Under the pieces are notes generated by a model. It saw only the letters and a program-made list of their open reading frames with translations, ran no database searches and was not told the origin of the DNA. The translations under genes were made by a program, and so were the position numbers. Positions 11,201 to 20,529 of a DNA stretch of 64,000 nt are shown here, one piece after another. The stretch lies in the NCBI GenBank assembly GCA_020747065.1, contig JAGMVK010000005.1:434001-498000 (forward strand). The letters run 5' to 3'. Within the stretch, counting starts at the first letter, position 1. Every line of letters starts with the position of its first letter. Source of the stretch: Cadophora sp. MPI-SDFR-AT-0126 (taxonomy: Eukaryota > Ascomycota > Leotiomycetes > Helotiales > Ploettnerulaceae).

Positions 11201-13040
11201 TATCAAAGAAAGCGTTGTGTAAGCTATCGCGGTCGTCAATTCTTCCCCGGTTGATTTGGCGAGGATGACGAAGAGTGTCAGTGTTACGAGTGGCGTGACA
11301 AATGTCATGCTGTTGGCTGTGATGATGATGGTGATGATGAGCCCGCTGTTACAAGAAAAGAAGGGGGTTGGAGTGCTCACCAAAGAACACACGAGCGACG
11401 AGCAGCTGTCTGAAGTACCGTGCTATTCGCAATTCTCGTACTCGAAGCCCCTGGCAGATATCTGTGAGTATATCTGTGAAGCCTAAAAGCTTGACAGCCT
11501 ACATGAAGCAAATCAGTAACATTCCACCAAAAGTTTCAGCTCATAATTACCTTCATTGATCCAAGCATCGACGCTGTGACGTCGACACGAGTTTGAATTC
11601 CTTCATTCCAAGCTTTCTGCGCGCCGCCAACATATCTCGATATCCCTACAACACACGCTGTGGAAATAAGTGCCACTGCAGTGGGTGCTAGGAACGATAT
11701 CCCAAGTTCTTTCTGTAGCAGGAAGATCGCGATTCCCAACTCAGCAGGCACTGCCCAGAGCTCATGCAGGTTCTCGAAACCGGTACAGATAGCCTCTAAA
11801 GATATTGTCAATTTCTGATCTCGAGGCCGGGTACACATTGCGTCTAAATCAAGTACTGAGCCTCGGGATGCTACTCACCAGCATCATTCGACATCAAAGT
11901 AATAGCGGCACTTTCATCCAAAGCCGTGATGCTTAAGTCCACCGTCTTCGTATACACGATACCAACTAGACCTCCCCTGACGGCCGTCACAAATCGATAA
12001 GTCATATGGTAATAACTTCCACTCGCAATCGCCATGCCCACAAATACAACCCCAAACGCGCCAGTCAGCCCCCACCCAATCGTGTCATTGTCTTGCGAAT
12101 CCACAAAATTCACCGTCCGAGCCAGCAGCAAAGGTTGCGCGTAGCGGAACCCAATCAGACACAAACGCGGAAAAACACACATCAGTATCGGCTTCCTATT
12201 CGCTTTCAACGTAGACCAGAATAGTGCATGAGAGCGAGTTTTAGGTGCACTTTTCCATGTCTTTTGTGCTCGCTCTGTCAAGAAAGAAGATCTCATCTCC
12301 TCGTCAATGGGGAACATGTCATCTTCCTTTACGACTCTCCTATATCCTATTCGCATCAAGCCATTCAACCACCAGAAAAGGCTGCGGCTGTAGATACCGC
12401 TCGTCGCTTCAGGCGAGCCGCGCTGATATGGCGGGAGCAGGATGTTGCGTTTCTCGATGGCTTCTGTGATAGCAGCTACGAATTTCAGGATCGTTGCGGC
12501 GGTAAAGACGCCGCTTATGGCGATTGGGGCGTGAGATATCCATAGGGTGCGTGTCCGAGCTGTGTCGAAAATGAGTGTGATGAAGAAATAGGTGTTTATT
12601 ATTGTTGATGGGCGGATCGAGCGAGTATGTTCTGCATGAGAGAGGAAACACAAGCCGAGAGCATCGGCGAAGACCAGCGCTGCTGACGCGATGGACGTAC
12701 TTGTTCTCACTTTGCTGTTGAGAGCGTAGAGAATTAAGATGACTGATTGGAAAGCTGTCAATATTGCTAGCAGGATCTAAGGACTTGTCAGCCAACCTGT
12801 TCTTTTTGGAATTGGAGCTTCTGAGCGAACGAGCTTATTCTCTTGAAGCAAACTACGAGACACTTTACGAGACTCTTTGCGCAGGGACAAGAGACGGAAG
12901 GGCAAGATTAGAAGCAGGAATGCGGATGGAGCGATGGATAAGAATGCATTCTCAAATAGAGGCGTGAAGTCGAATGTATCTGGGGATGCTGGACCAAATA
13001 TCTGGAGGCCATCTTCAAAATCAGTGGAATTTGGTACCAT
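8238..13040 (-). CDS. ABCC-type (MRP-like) ABC transporter
   Basis: Eight exons (13040-12831, 12776-11879, 11795-11551, 11498-11381, 11316-10591, 10528-9712, 9649-9492, 9439-8238) join in phase to 1457 residues. Order: TMD0, TMD1, NBD1, TMD2, NBD2, the full-length ABCC layout of plasma-membrane or vacuolar exporters of conjugates, drugs or metabolites. NBD1 has Walker A GPVGCGKST, signature LSGGQKQR and Walker B LLVIDD, with Asp in place of the catalytic Glu. NBD2 has GRSGSGKSS, a degenerate signature FSHGQRQL and LDE. In ABCC proteins the NBD1 site is commonly the weak one, so this asymmetry is expected. The donor of intron 1 (GTTCGC) is non-consensus, and the intron 9440-9491 was inferred from the conserved Q-K-x-Y-L-R-T-S-R-Q junction. 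No biosynthetic genes flank it, so its substrate cannot be guessed. Confidence 0.88.
11317..11380 (-). other. 64-bp intron with CAT microsatellite and decoy acceptor
   Basis: Within the ABC transporter gene the intron starts GTGAGC and can end at either of two AGs. The first (..GTAACAG) shifts the frame into a stop. The second, after a run of CAT/CATCA triplets (..ATCACAG), restores the conserved ANSMTF reading, so it is the likely acceptor. Confidence 0.65.
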
Positions 13041-13544
13041 ATTTGACGTCTTTGTATTGTCAAATTTACGATTATTGAATTAATGCCAGGACAATCTGAT
13101 ATTATAAGCCATACAGAAAGGCGGGGGACAAGGAAACGCCTATCACTGCAAGGTCGGAAAGTTGCTGCCTAAGCGAGCACGAAATCCGTGAATCAGTACT
13201 CGTATACCGTACACCAGACACACACCTTCCTTTTTGGGCAATTATTGGAGAAGTAAGATCGGCTGAACATTATCTCTCTATCCCTTACATCACGGAGTTG
13301 ATGCTCATTGTGGGATGTGCCAAGGAATTTCAATATTGATGATGTCTTCCCTCCGTCTTTCGCGGTTGTCCGTTCGTTCAATGTCGAGGCAGTAAAGGCA
13401 CAATATTTACTTGGATACAGCTCTGCGCAGGATTATTCACGAACGTGCAAGCCGCAGTTGATACTTGAAAAAAGTATTCCGATATGTACTCCTCGCTATG
13501 CAATAGTATACAATTTGACATGCCCACGGAAGTTACCCACGGAA
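13041..13544. other. Intergenic, upstream of the ABC transporter
   Basis: About 500 bp between the ABC transporter start and the 3' end of the next minus-strand gene. It should contain the transporter promoter. I see no gene or repeat in it. Confidence 0.45.
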
Positions 13545-15452
13545 TCACAGAACCTTGACCCTTGTCCACTCGCTGACCTGAACTCCCAGATTAAGTCCAT
13601 TCTGGGCCCACCATTTCTTCACTTGGAAAGCCGTCCTCTCACCGCCAACACTATCCTCCAATGCCTCTTCGATATCGCAAGTCTTGTATTCCACTCTCGC
13701 CGGCGGTCGTCCATCTCCACCTTTGCTGACATTCTTCCACCATTCCAACACATCTACATGGCCATTCTTTGTCGGCTCCACCAGGACTTTATTGTCAAAT
13801 ATCATCTTCTCTCCTTTCAGCTCTCGCCATGTCTCTAAAACGCTGACATGTCCGTGTGCAGAGGCAATTTTTGCAACCAAGTCGTCGTGCGAGATCGTGA
13901 TTCCAGAGTTATCCCACCAGCGGAGGACAAGGGATTGGTTGTTTTGTGCAGCTGCAAGAAGTGCTTTACCTGGCTTAAGTCGTAGAGCGGGTTGTGCTTC
14001 GGAAGGTGTGCTAGTTCCGTCTCCTGCTCTTGAAGGCGATACATGCCGCTGTCGAGATTCATTATCCACATAATATGAGCCTTGAAGCATGCTTGCTTGC
14101 TTCCACCATTCGAGCACGATAATGTGTCCCTTCGATGATGCTTGTTCCAGGGCCGCTTCGGTATACTTCAAGGGCAGGCCAGAACGACGCCACCAATCCA
14201 GAACATGAACAAATCCTGACTTGGAAGCTCCATCAATAGCCTCTGGTGTATAATCCTTGGATAGAAAGCTGGGGGACGTACGCCACCACTCGAGAATTTC
14301 AGTACGACCATACACGGCTGAGGCTTTGGTCGGCAAGAGCTTCTGTCCAAAAGAAGACCAGAAAACTTGCTGGAAATTTGTCTCCAGGTACGTCAAGAGG
14401 TCTGTGAGACAAAACTTGATGACAAGCTTGACACAGAGACTTGACAGAAACTTCATATTCTCCGGTGCAGTTTTCAGCTTGTCGATAATTTTGTCAGTAT
14501 TGGATGTGAGAATAGTCCATTCCAGCGAGCGCATGTAGATGTGCAGTTCGTCTTTTGCATCCCCAGGCCTTGGCTGCCATTCGGTCGGCGTAGGCAAGTT
14601 CGTATATACGTTGAGTGCCCTAGCCACTTCCCAGTCCCCTACCCTTTCAAAGATCAACGTCCAAATCTCTGGTGGCAATAGACAATCTGTCTTCATATTG
14701 TACCTTGCCAGACTGGCAGCCCCGGAAGCAGCTATATCGACGTCGTGTCCAATGGTCATAAGCTCCGCCTGGTTCTTGATTGCATCCACAAGCTCGTTGA
14801 ATCCATCCCAAGCCAAGAGACATTTCGTAGGTCCATTGTCGTAATTCCATAGGATTGGCTGCATGACCCGTACCCACTGCCACTTTTTCTGTATCTTATG
14901 GAGTTGTTTCTTCGTCATTGGGTTCTCCCACATCGCAGTTGACATCCCCGGCACCAGCAGTATCTTCTTCGAGACATCCCAACCGCGTAGAATTTCCAGA
15001 AGCAGGCAATCCGTAATGCCATGAAGCATTTTCGCGAATGTGTCCGCGTCAATCGGTGCCAGTACCATCATATCTGCCCAGTCACAAAGTTCGTATGCTT
15101 GCTGCTTATAGAATTCGATCTGTGCTCGTTCGATAGTCTTCTGTGCTTCATCCGTCTCCCTGCAAGCTCGAAAGCACCTATTCTGCAATGCCAGTGTCTC
15201 CTGGGACAATCGATGGGCCGGCCATGATTCCTCGTCGACGATTGCCCTCGTTTCTATCTTTGTGTTCTTTGAGAGTCGTACGACGAGTGCAAGAGCTTGT
15301 GCCACGTCTTTCGATCCATTTGCCGCAATGAGGACTCGAAGCTTCTGGGATTCGTTGACCCTCATGTCTGCGATGGAGGACGAAGAAGCAGTCTTTGGCA
15401 GACTACGTACAAATCGAGCTCGAAGGGAATGGGCGTGTGTATTGTCCGCCAT
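13545..15452 (-). CDS. Flavoprotein (HAL3/PPCDC-fold) fused to ankyrin-like repeats
   Basis: Single exon, 635 residues. Residues about 36-205 resemble the flavoprotein family of HAL3/SIS2 and phosphopantothenoylcysteine decarboxylase: LRVLIAANGS, then DWADMMVLAPIDADTFAKM at 124-142, CLLLEILRGWD, and PGMSTAMWENP at 168-178. In active HAL3 enzymes the last motif is PxMNxxMW and a His lies six residues before the Trp of the WAD motif. Here those positions are Ser171 and Ala119, so decarboxylase activity is doubtful, although FMN binding could persist. Residues about 365-635 hold degenerate ankyrin-like units marked by GH(V/I)xVLEWW. The middle (about 255-350, LPPEIWTLIFERVGDWEVA) resembles the start of an F-box-like helical region, less certainly. 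The function is unknown; a flavin-sensing or regulatory scaffold is conceivable. Confidence 0.75.
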   Translation of the reverse strand: MADNTHAHSLRARFVRSLPKTASSSSIADMRVNESQKLRVLIAANGSKDVAQALALVVRLSKNTKIETRAIVDEESWPAHRLSQETLALQNRCFRACRETDEAQKTIERAQIEFYKQQAYELCDWADMMVLAPIDADTFAKMLHGITDCLLLEILRGWDVSKKILLVPGMSTAMWENPMTKKQLHKIQKKWQWVRVMQPILWNYDNGPTKCLLAWDGFNELVDAIKNQAELMTIGHDVDIAASGAASLARYNMKTDCLLPPEIWTLIFERVGDWEVARALNVYTNLPTPTEWQPRPGDAKDELHIYMRSLEWTILTSNTDKIIDKLKTAPENMKFLSSLCVKLVIKFCLTDLLTYLETNFQQVFWSSFGQKLLPTKASAVYGRTEILEWWRTSPSFLSKDYTPEAIDGASKSGFVHVLDWWRRSGLPLKYTEAALEQASSKGHIIVLEWWKQASMLQGSYYVDNESRQRHVSPSRAGDGTSTPSEAQPALRLKPGKALLAAAQNNQSLVLRWWDNSGITISHDDLVAKIASAHGHVSVLETWRELKGEKMIFDNKVLVEPTKNGHVDVLEWWKNVSKGGDGRPPARVEYKTCDIEEALEDSVGGERTAFQVKKWWAQNGLNLGVQVSEWTRVKVL

Positions 15453-15999
15453 GGCTTCGGTACGATATCGGGGTGACAGTTGTAGCTGTAGGTATGTGTT
15501 GTCTTGTCTCGCAGCAAGGAGCGGTGGAGGGGCAATATCAGTCTCAACTGTGACGCCACCTGAGCGAGACGAGACGGCGGTGAGGATAATTGGAGAACGT
15601 TCTTAGGGAAGTTCGGGTTCAGTTACTGAGGAGTCAAATCGATTTCTGCTGTCCCTCTAGTAAGCAGAAACTCCAGTCAGTCGATCAGATCATGATGCTC
15701 ATTGTCGATGATTATTTCACACGCGCCGTGATTGATCAATGTCCGCTCCGCCCATTTCGGCGCTCGATGACGGGTGGGGCGGGGCTCAAGTGGAGCCTGT
15801 GACTTCACGCGGGACAGACCCAAGCTCCGCCTCGACCTCTACAGAACCTTAAAACCACAACCGCCTCTACCGTTAACTAAACAACCATTCTCAACCAACT
15901 TGCTGGGCAGAGTCAACTTCGCTCGTGTCTCTTCTAGAGTTCAACTACCTATTCTTTCACACCTCACGTCAAGTCAGGGTGGTGACGAAGAAGTACAAA
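15453..15999. promoter_or_regulatory. Promoter region of the flavoprotein-ankyrin gene
   Basis: Lies between the flavoprotein-ankyrin start (-) and a weak small plus-strand frame. The CT/AC-rich tract from about 15840 to 15960 looks like an ascomycete 5' leader on the plus strand, which is the only support for a transcript there. Confidence 0.3.
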
Positions 16000-16215
16000 A
16001 TGCTGAAGAACAGTACGGGCAGATTCGAGACACTGGGAATGCAGGAGATGAATGGGACCTTGTGCTACCAGAAATATCCTAGGAAATACTTTGATTTGAA
16101 GAATGGTAAGATCGTGCGGGTAAACGAGAGGTTCTTCCTGTTGAGTGTGAGCTTCGTATCGGAATCTGGCGACCATGCTCAGAGCGACAGGAGCGGGTCG
16201 GGCACCGACACTTAG
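16000..16215 (+). CDS. Possible small hypothetical protein, 71 residues
   Basis: An ATG in good context (ACAAAATG) opens 71 codons ending in TAG, preceded by a pyrimidine/CA-rich stretch resembling a fungal leader. Codon choice (AAG, GAG, TTC, GGC) is not random-looking. The product is Lys/Arg-rich with the core KYPRKYFDLKNGKIV and a Ser/Gly/Asp-rich tail. I recognise no family, and it could be chance. Confidence 0.25.
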   Translation: MLKNSTGRFETLGMQEMNGTLCYQKYPRKYFDLKNGKIVRVNERFFLLSVSFVSESGDHAQSDRSGSGTDT

Positions 16216-16584
16216 ACCTTACTTGGTATGCACTATGCTGGGCCGGAATTTTGACTCCTCGTGGATATCACAGTGTAGAGGCTTACTTAAGTAGACAATC
16301 TCGTAAAATCATTTGCATAATATTTCAGGCTCCTTAAGCTGGTCGCCAAGCAGCACCACCCTCTCGACAGTTCCGAAGACATGGTGGCATCATACTTAGC
16401 TCTAACTCCGTAAGTCAACTTTCGACAGAAAAACTCTCAAATTAACGATCTAGACTGCAGAATATCTGAAGCATGCGTCGCACACATGTTCAGAGTATTA
16501 GCCAGACCACTCTATAGTAACACAGGGCGTACAATAACGCCTCTCGATCTCCCAAGGCCCACAAATACCACCGTCTTCCACCGG

Positions 16585-17586
16585 TCACTCAGTCTCAATC
16601 ACTTCCCCATCTCCATCATAGCTATCATCACCCATGAACCCTACCTCCGGCACAAACAACTCAACCTGGATCCTCTGGCCAACAAACCCCTCATTCCCCA
16701 ACAAAGTCTCCCCACCCAAAACCCACACATCCCCCTCCTCCACCTCCTCAAATCCAAACACCTCTCCACCCTCTGCCGCCCAGATAGCCCTCCCGCCAAC
16801 CCACTTCCCCAGAAAAACAACGACCTTCCATCTTCCCTGGAACCATGATTCCCCTTTCAATCCATCCTCCAACCTTCCCAAGCCCCTCTCCACGTTAACA
16901 CTAACCCTCATCTTCGCAAAAGGTGTCCTATACCCATCCTCCCAGACCGGCTTCTTCAGCCCTGGATTACTCGCCACGGGATACGCACGTATCATATGAT
17001 CGTGATAGAGCATCATATGCGCATAATCCCCCGGCATGTGTATCCTGAACGCCTCGCCCGCTGCATCGATGCACGGTCTAAACTGCCTCAAGAAATTCTT
17101 AATACGTGGCCAAGTAACGAGATGTGCGCCGCATGTTGAGGTTTGTCGCCAGAGGGGAAACGTTACGCTATATGGTGGTGGGTGAACGGCGTCTGGGTTT
17201 GGGAGAGAGGGCGTGTCGATGGGGTAGAGGAATTTCGAGAGAAAGGTGGTGAGTTCGGCATAGAGGAGAAGGGAGACGGGACCAGCATGGTGGTAGTAGG
17301 TTGTGTCGATGAAGTCTTTGGCGTGGTAAACCTGAGAGTGAATGTAGAATCCGCCGTTAGGGTGGCCGATGCGTTTCAAGCCGAAGGGCGTCCCTGAATG
17401 TGCCTTTCTTGGCTTTGGAGAGGATCCGGGTGGGATGGTAAGTCGAATTTGGAGTTCTGCGTCTGGAGTCGCCTTGTTGGGTGAGTTCTCGAGAGTAGCA
17501 TCGGCTGCAGGCTCTGTGTCTTCCGTGGAAGTGCTTTGTGGCGGGGAATCTGTTCCAGCCATGTTGATATCGGGGGCTTCAGTCAT
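16585..17586 (-). CDS. Uncharacterised fungal protein, 333 residues
   Basis: Intronless frame from the ATG at 17586. Residues 1-65 are a disordered Pro/Ser/Thr/Glu-rich leader. A compact globular part follows, with aromatic-rich segments (GFYIHSQVYHAKDFIDTTYY, MPGDYAHMMLYHDHMIRAY) and a C-terminal half of short beta-like strands (WKVVVFLGKWVGGRAIWA, EGDVWVLGGETL). There is no signal peptide or TM helix. I do not recognise a family. Continuous high-quality coding over 330 codons supports a real gene. Confidence 0.6.
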   Translation of the reverse strand: MTEAPDINMAGTDSPPQSTSTEDTEPAADATLENSPNKATPDAELQIRLTIPPGSSPKPRKAHSGTPFGLKRIGHPNGGFYIHSQVYHAKDFIDTTYYHHAGPVSLLLYAELTTFLSKFLYPIDTPSLPNPDAVHPPPYSVTFPLWRQTSTCGAHLVTWPRIKNFLRQFRPCIDAAGEAFRIHMPGDYAHMMLYHDHMIRAYPVASNPGLKKPVWEDGYRTPFAKMRVSVNVERGLGRLEDGLKGESWFQGRWKVVVFLGKWVGGRAIWAAEGGEVFGFEEVEEGDVWVLGGETLLGNEGFVGQRIQVELFVPEVGFMGDDSYDGDGEVIETE

Positions 17587-19216
17587 TTTGAGATCGAGGT
17601 TTCGACGTGCTCCATATACTTCTGAGACTCGCTGGGTTCTCGTTTTGTTTTATATGGACGTACAAGAACCAGTAGCCCTGTAAAACAGCTCAGAGATTCT
17701 GTTTGAGACTCGAGAGAAGCAGTGAATCACAAAACTATTGACATTCATCTTAAGCGAGCCTAGCTCCGTGTTGCCAAGCATTCAGAAAGACACACCAGAT
17801 CTTCTCACCTTTGCAGGGACTGAATTGGCAGGGAATAGACCTGTGTTTACATATTCGTAGCGTATGGATATATATATAAACATTTGCCCTTCTCTCGATA
17901 TCTGTTCCAAGATCAAGAAAATTCTCATCCATCCATGTTTACAAACTAGCCCCTCAGAATTGAAAGAGTTTCTCAACAATCTTCCTTCCAGCTCGGCCTT
18001 ACTTGATTGCGCCACATTCGATAGCAGTAAATGTATATGGTCGCCAATCATCTCAGTCTCACGATACTAATCAGTCTTATTCTGAGCAATGAGTTTTCAA
18101 TTGCCGAACAAGCATGCGATAGGCGTCATTGGCGCCGGAGATCGGCCACACCCAAGTCCACGAGAAGCAACATTCACCTTCTTAAATCAATCTACATCTG
18201 AAATCTCCCAGCTAATGGATCTCGCTGTCTTCAATGTCACAAACTTTTGTTGCACGTCGCACTTTCTTCAAGATAACATGATCGAAATCCAGCTTAGTTT
18301 AGCAGTGAGCACGATCACTGTAGTATCAGCCTCTATCTCTACTACTACCTAATTAGAGTTAGTAAATGCTAGGGAGGAATTTCTTGTTGCACATCGCACT
18401 TTCACAAAGATAGATAGCTGATCGAAATGCAGTATAAAATAGCGGGAAGCTCGATCAGAGCAGTACAGCACCTATTTCCAACGCTCAGGACGGTTGTGAT
18501 TAACCTTAAAATCGCCGAACAATCAGAGCTTAATACGTATTAAGGTGAAAGTACTTTTTTCTGACCAGAGTCTCGATATTACTTATCCATCTAGTCCATG
18601 TGACCCTGCGTCGTCAATCCGGCTCGAGTTTGCCTAAGTCCACTTTTTATTCCGCTTGAAAACAGTACGTTATAATCGGGGGCCCGAAATGGTGTTCGGA
18701 TTCCTTCAATTTAGGTACAGTACGCAATACACAAGATTATATACACGTGCCCAAAGCCTTCCCGAACTACTGCTACCAAAAGACATTGCCCCATATTTTA
18801 TCAGCATAACTGCAGGGTTTTTTTGAGATGTGCTTACTTAGTCACTTGATCCAAACTGAAATTAGGAGATTCGCAACCAAAGTAGGTAATAATCATGTAG
18901 ATAGTCTACGTAAGTGCAGTAATCTCGTGTTTCGAAAGTACCACGAGGCAATGTAATATCAGGAGAAGCAGGCAAAGGAAGATCGACGAGGAGGTTGAGA
19001 GCGATAATTAGAAAGGCATAATCAGTGGCATTGTTCAAGGAGCTCTGCCATCTTCCTGATAAAAATTTTAGCTCGTGTTACTTATGATTCTTATTTGCAG
19101 GCAATGCGCACGAAGTATGGGAGAGTACTGCAGTAATCATAGAGGTGACGGACTTGCTAAAAAGCTTCGGAACGAAAGCCGTGATATATCCATGGGACAC
19201 CGGAGACTGTCATTTC
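17587..19216. other. Gene-poor spacer, AT-rich
   Basis: A 1.6-kb stretch without convincing genes. It contains two copies of a degenerate repeat at about 18235-18500 (separate entry). Short frames such as 17864-18070 and 18089-18352 lack motifs. Confidence 0.5.
18235..18500. repeat. Two degenerate tandem units, core GTTGCACGTCGCA
   Basis: The core occurs at 18249-18261 and, with one change, at 18386-18398, 137 bp apart. Similarity extends downstream: both are followed by CACTTTC, an AAGATA block, GATCGAAAT.CAG and then AGC..GATCA..GTA..CAG, so whole units of about 135 bp appear duplicated and diverged. The same core recurs four times at 29.2-29.8 kb. Confidence 0.6.
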
Positions 19217-20191
19217 CTAGCCTGTTTTATTAGCTGTTGGGCCCTGGTTTCCAGCCAAAAAGTTCGTCATTATAATCGCCGCCTCTCCAGACACATGACT
19301 ATTTAATTGCTTTCCTTTACCCTCTACAACACAGCCTTCGTATTCGAAGTGTCCCTGAAGAGGATCTCCTATGTTTCCATTTATCTGCCTCACGCTTGTA
19401 TCGTTGCTATCCCCCTTAACCTTGCAGTCCTTCCAGCTCGTCTTAATCTGTGGAGAATTCAGTTGGCGTCCGCCGTGGTCAATCTTGCTGCTCGATACTT
19501 TTGTTATGGCGGAGGCGCATTTGAGGCCTAGGAGTGAGACAAGATTTAGTTCATGTTCAGTGGAGGCGCTTCGTACTTACAAGAAAAGGTGTATTGCATT
19601 TCTTTTGGGACAAGACCCTCATGCCCTTGTTCAATGCATTTTACACGGACATGGTCGGCCTGAATAGACTAGCTTCGAATCAGTCACTTCCAGATGCCTC
19701 AAACTGAGTTAGAAGCTTACCATGTTGATATCCGTGGCCTCAGCTATTCTCTTCACGTCTTCCGAAATGTAATGGAGTTGCTCCGTATTTCCCATTCCAA
19801 TGCAGAATATTAGGGAAGTTTTCTCCTGCTCCAGTCGCTGAAAGCTCGTCGCGATCTTCTTTTCGTACTTTCCACCCCTCACGGCCTTCAGGTAGCGCTT
19901 TCCAAGTGATCCGCAGGTATATTCCGTCAATAATCGTTGAAGAAGGTCCAGCAGATGATTTGCTTCCTCCGTGGCCGATTTCAAGTGTTGGAGAACAGCA
20001 TAGTTGCAAGTCTGGGGATGCCGCTTTATTTCAGCTGTAGTATCAATGAGCCTCTGAATTCGAGCCTTATGTTCTCGAAACTCCGTGCTGCTACGCACCC
20101 TATCATGTACTTCTGATATGGCGGCACTGATTTTGAGAGCATACTGGGCCAATTGCGTCGCGCCGGCTACCACACCTAGTATTTCTGCCAT
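19217..20191 (-). CDS. HeLo/SesA-like N-domain protein with three C-terminal 26-residue repeats
   Basis: Three exons (20191-19721, 19659-19581, 19527-19217) with GTAAGC and GTAAGTAC donors give 286 residues. Residues 1-157 form a helical domain opening MAEILGVVAGATQLAQYALK, the hallmark of fungal N-terminal domains of STAND/NLR proteins and HeLo/SesA-type effectors. Residues about 190-270 carry a motif repeated at an exact spacing of 26: RQLN (204), RQIN (230), KQLN (256). Each is followed by a small/polar residue and V/I, and the last two are preceded by VKG or EGKG. This resembles the Gly/Asn-rich pseudo-repeats of HET-s-type amyloid motifs. Overall length and order (helical killer-like domain, then short repeats) also parallel HET-s, though sequence identity to HET-s itself is not evident. 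There is no NTPase domain. The inferred role is a membrane-active cell-death effector triggered by amyloid templating. The exon 3 assignment rests on frame and motif logic. Confidence 0.62.
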
Positions 20192-20529
20192 CACTGCTAT
20201 CTTCTGTCTTAAAAAGAGGAACGGGGGTTCTTGCAAACTTAATGCCCAAGATACAAATAGGGCTATGCTCACTGTGGGTGCAAGCTTCTGTGAAATTATT
20301 GGGCAACATGGAATGTTAGGCATCATTGCATACTCATGTAACAGCCATCGATTAAGTAAGGCTGTCGGATACCACGACGCCAGAACGCCTTACAGAGAGA
20401 TTTTCGGCACCAGAACAGGGCGCAGGCTTTTCTGCAGCTCAAGCGTTTAGCGCACAAATATTGCCACGCCCTCTAAAAGTCGTTGGCTCTTGGTCGTCGA
20501 ACACTCTGGCCTGCATCCATCGCGACACG
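20192..20529. promoter_or_regulatory. Shared divergent promoter
   Basis: 338 bp separate the ATGs of the HeLo-like gene (-) and the membrane protein (+), so their expression may be coupled. No specific element was recognised. Confidence 0.4.

Noticed and set aside
19307..19667. Plus-strand frames antisense to the third exon of the HeLo-like gene
   Set aside because: The minus strand gives consensus splice sites and a periodic protein motif; the plus frames have neither good starts nor motifs.
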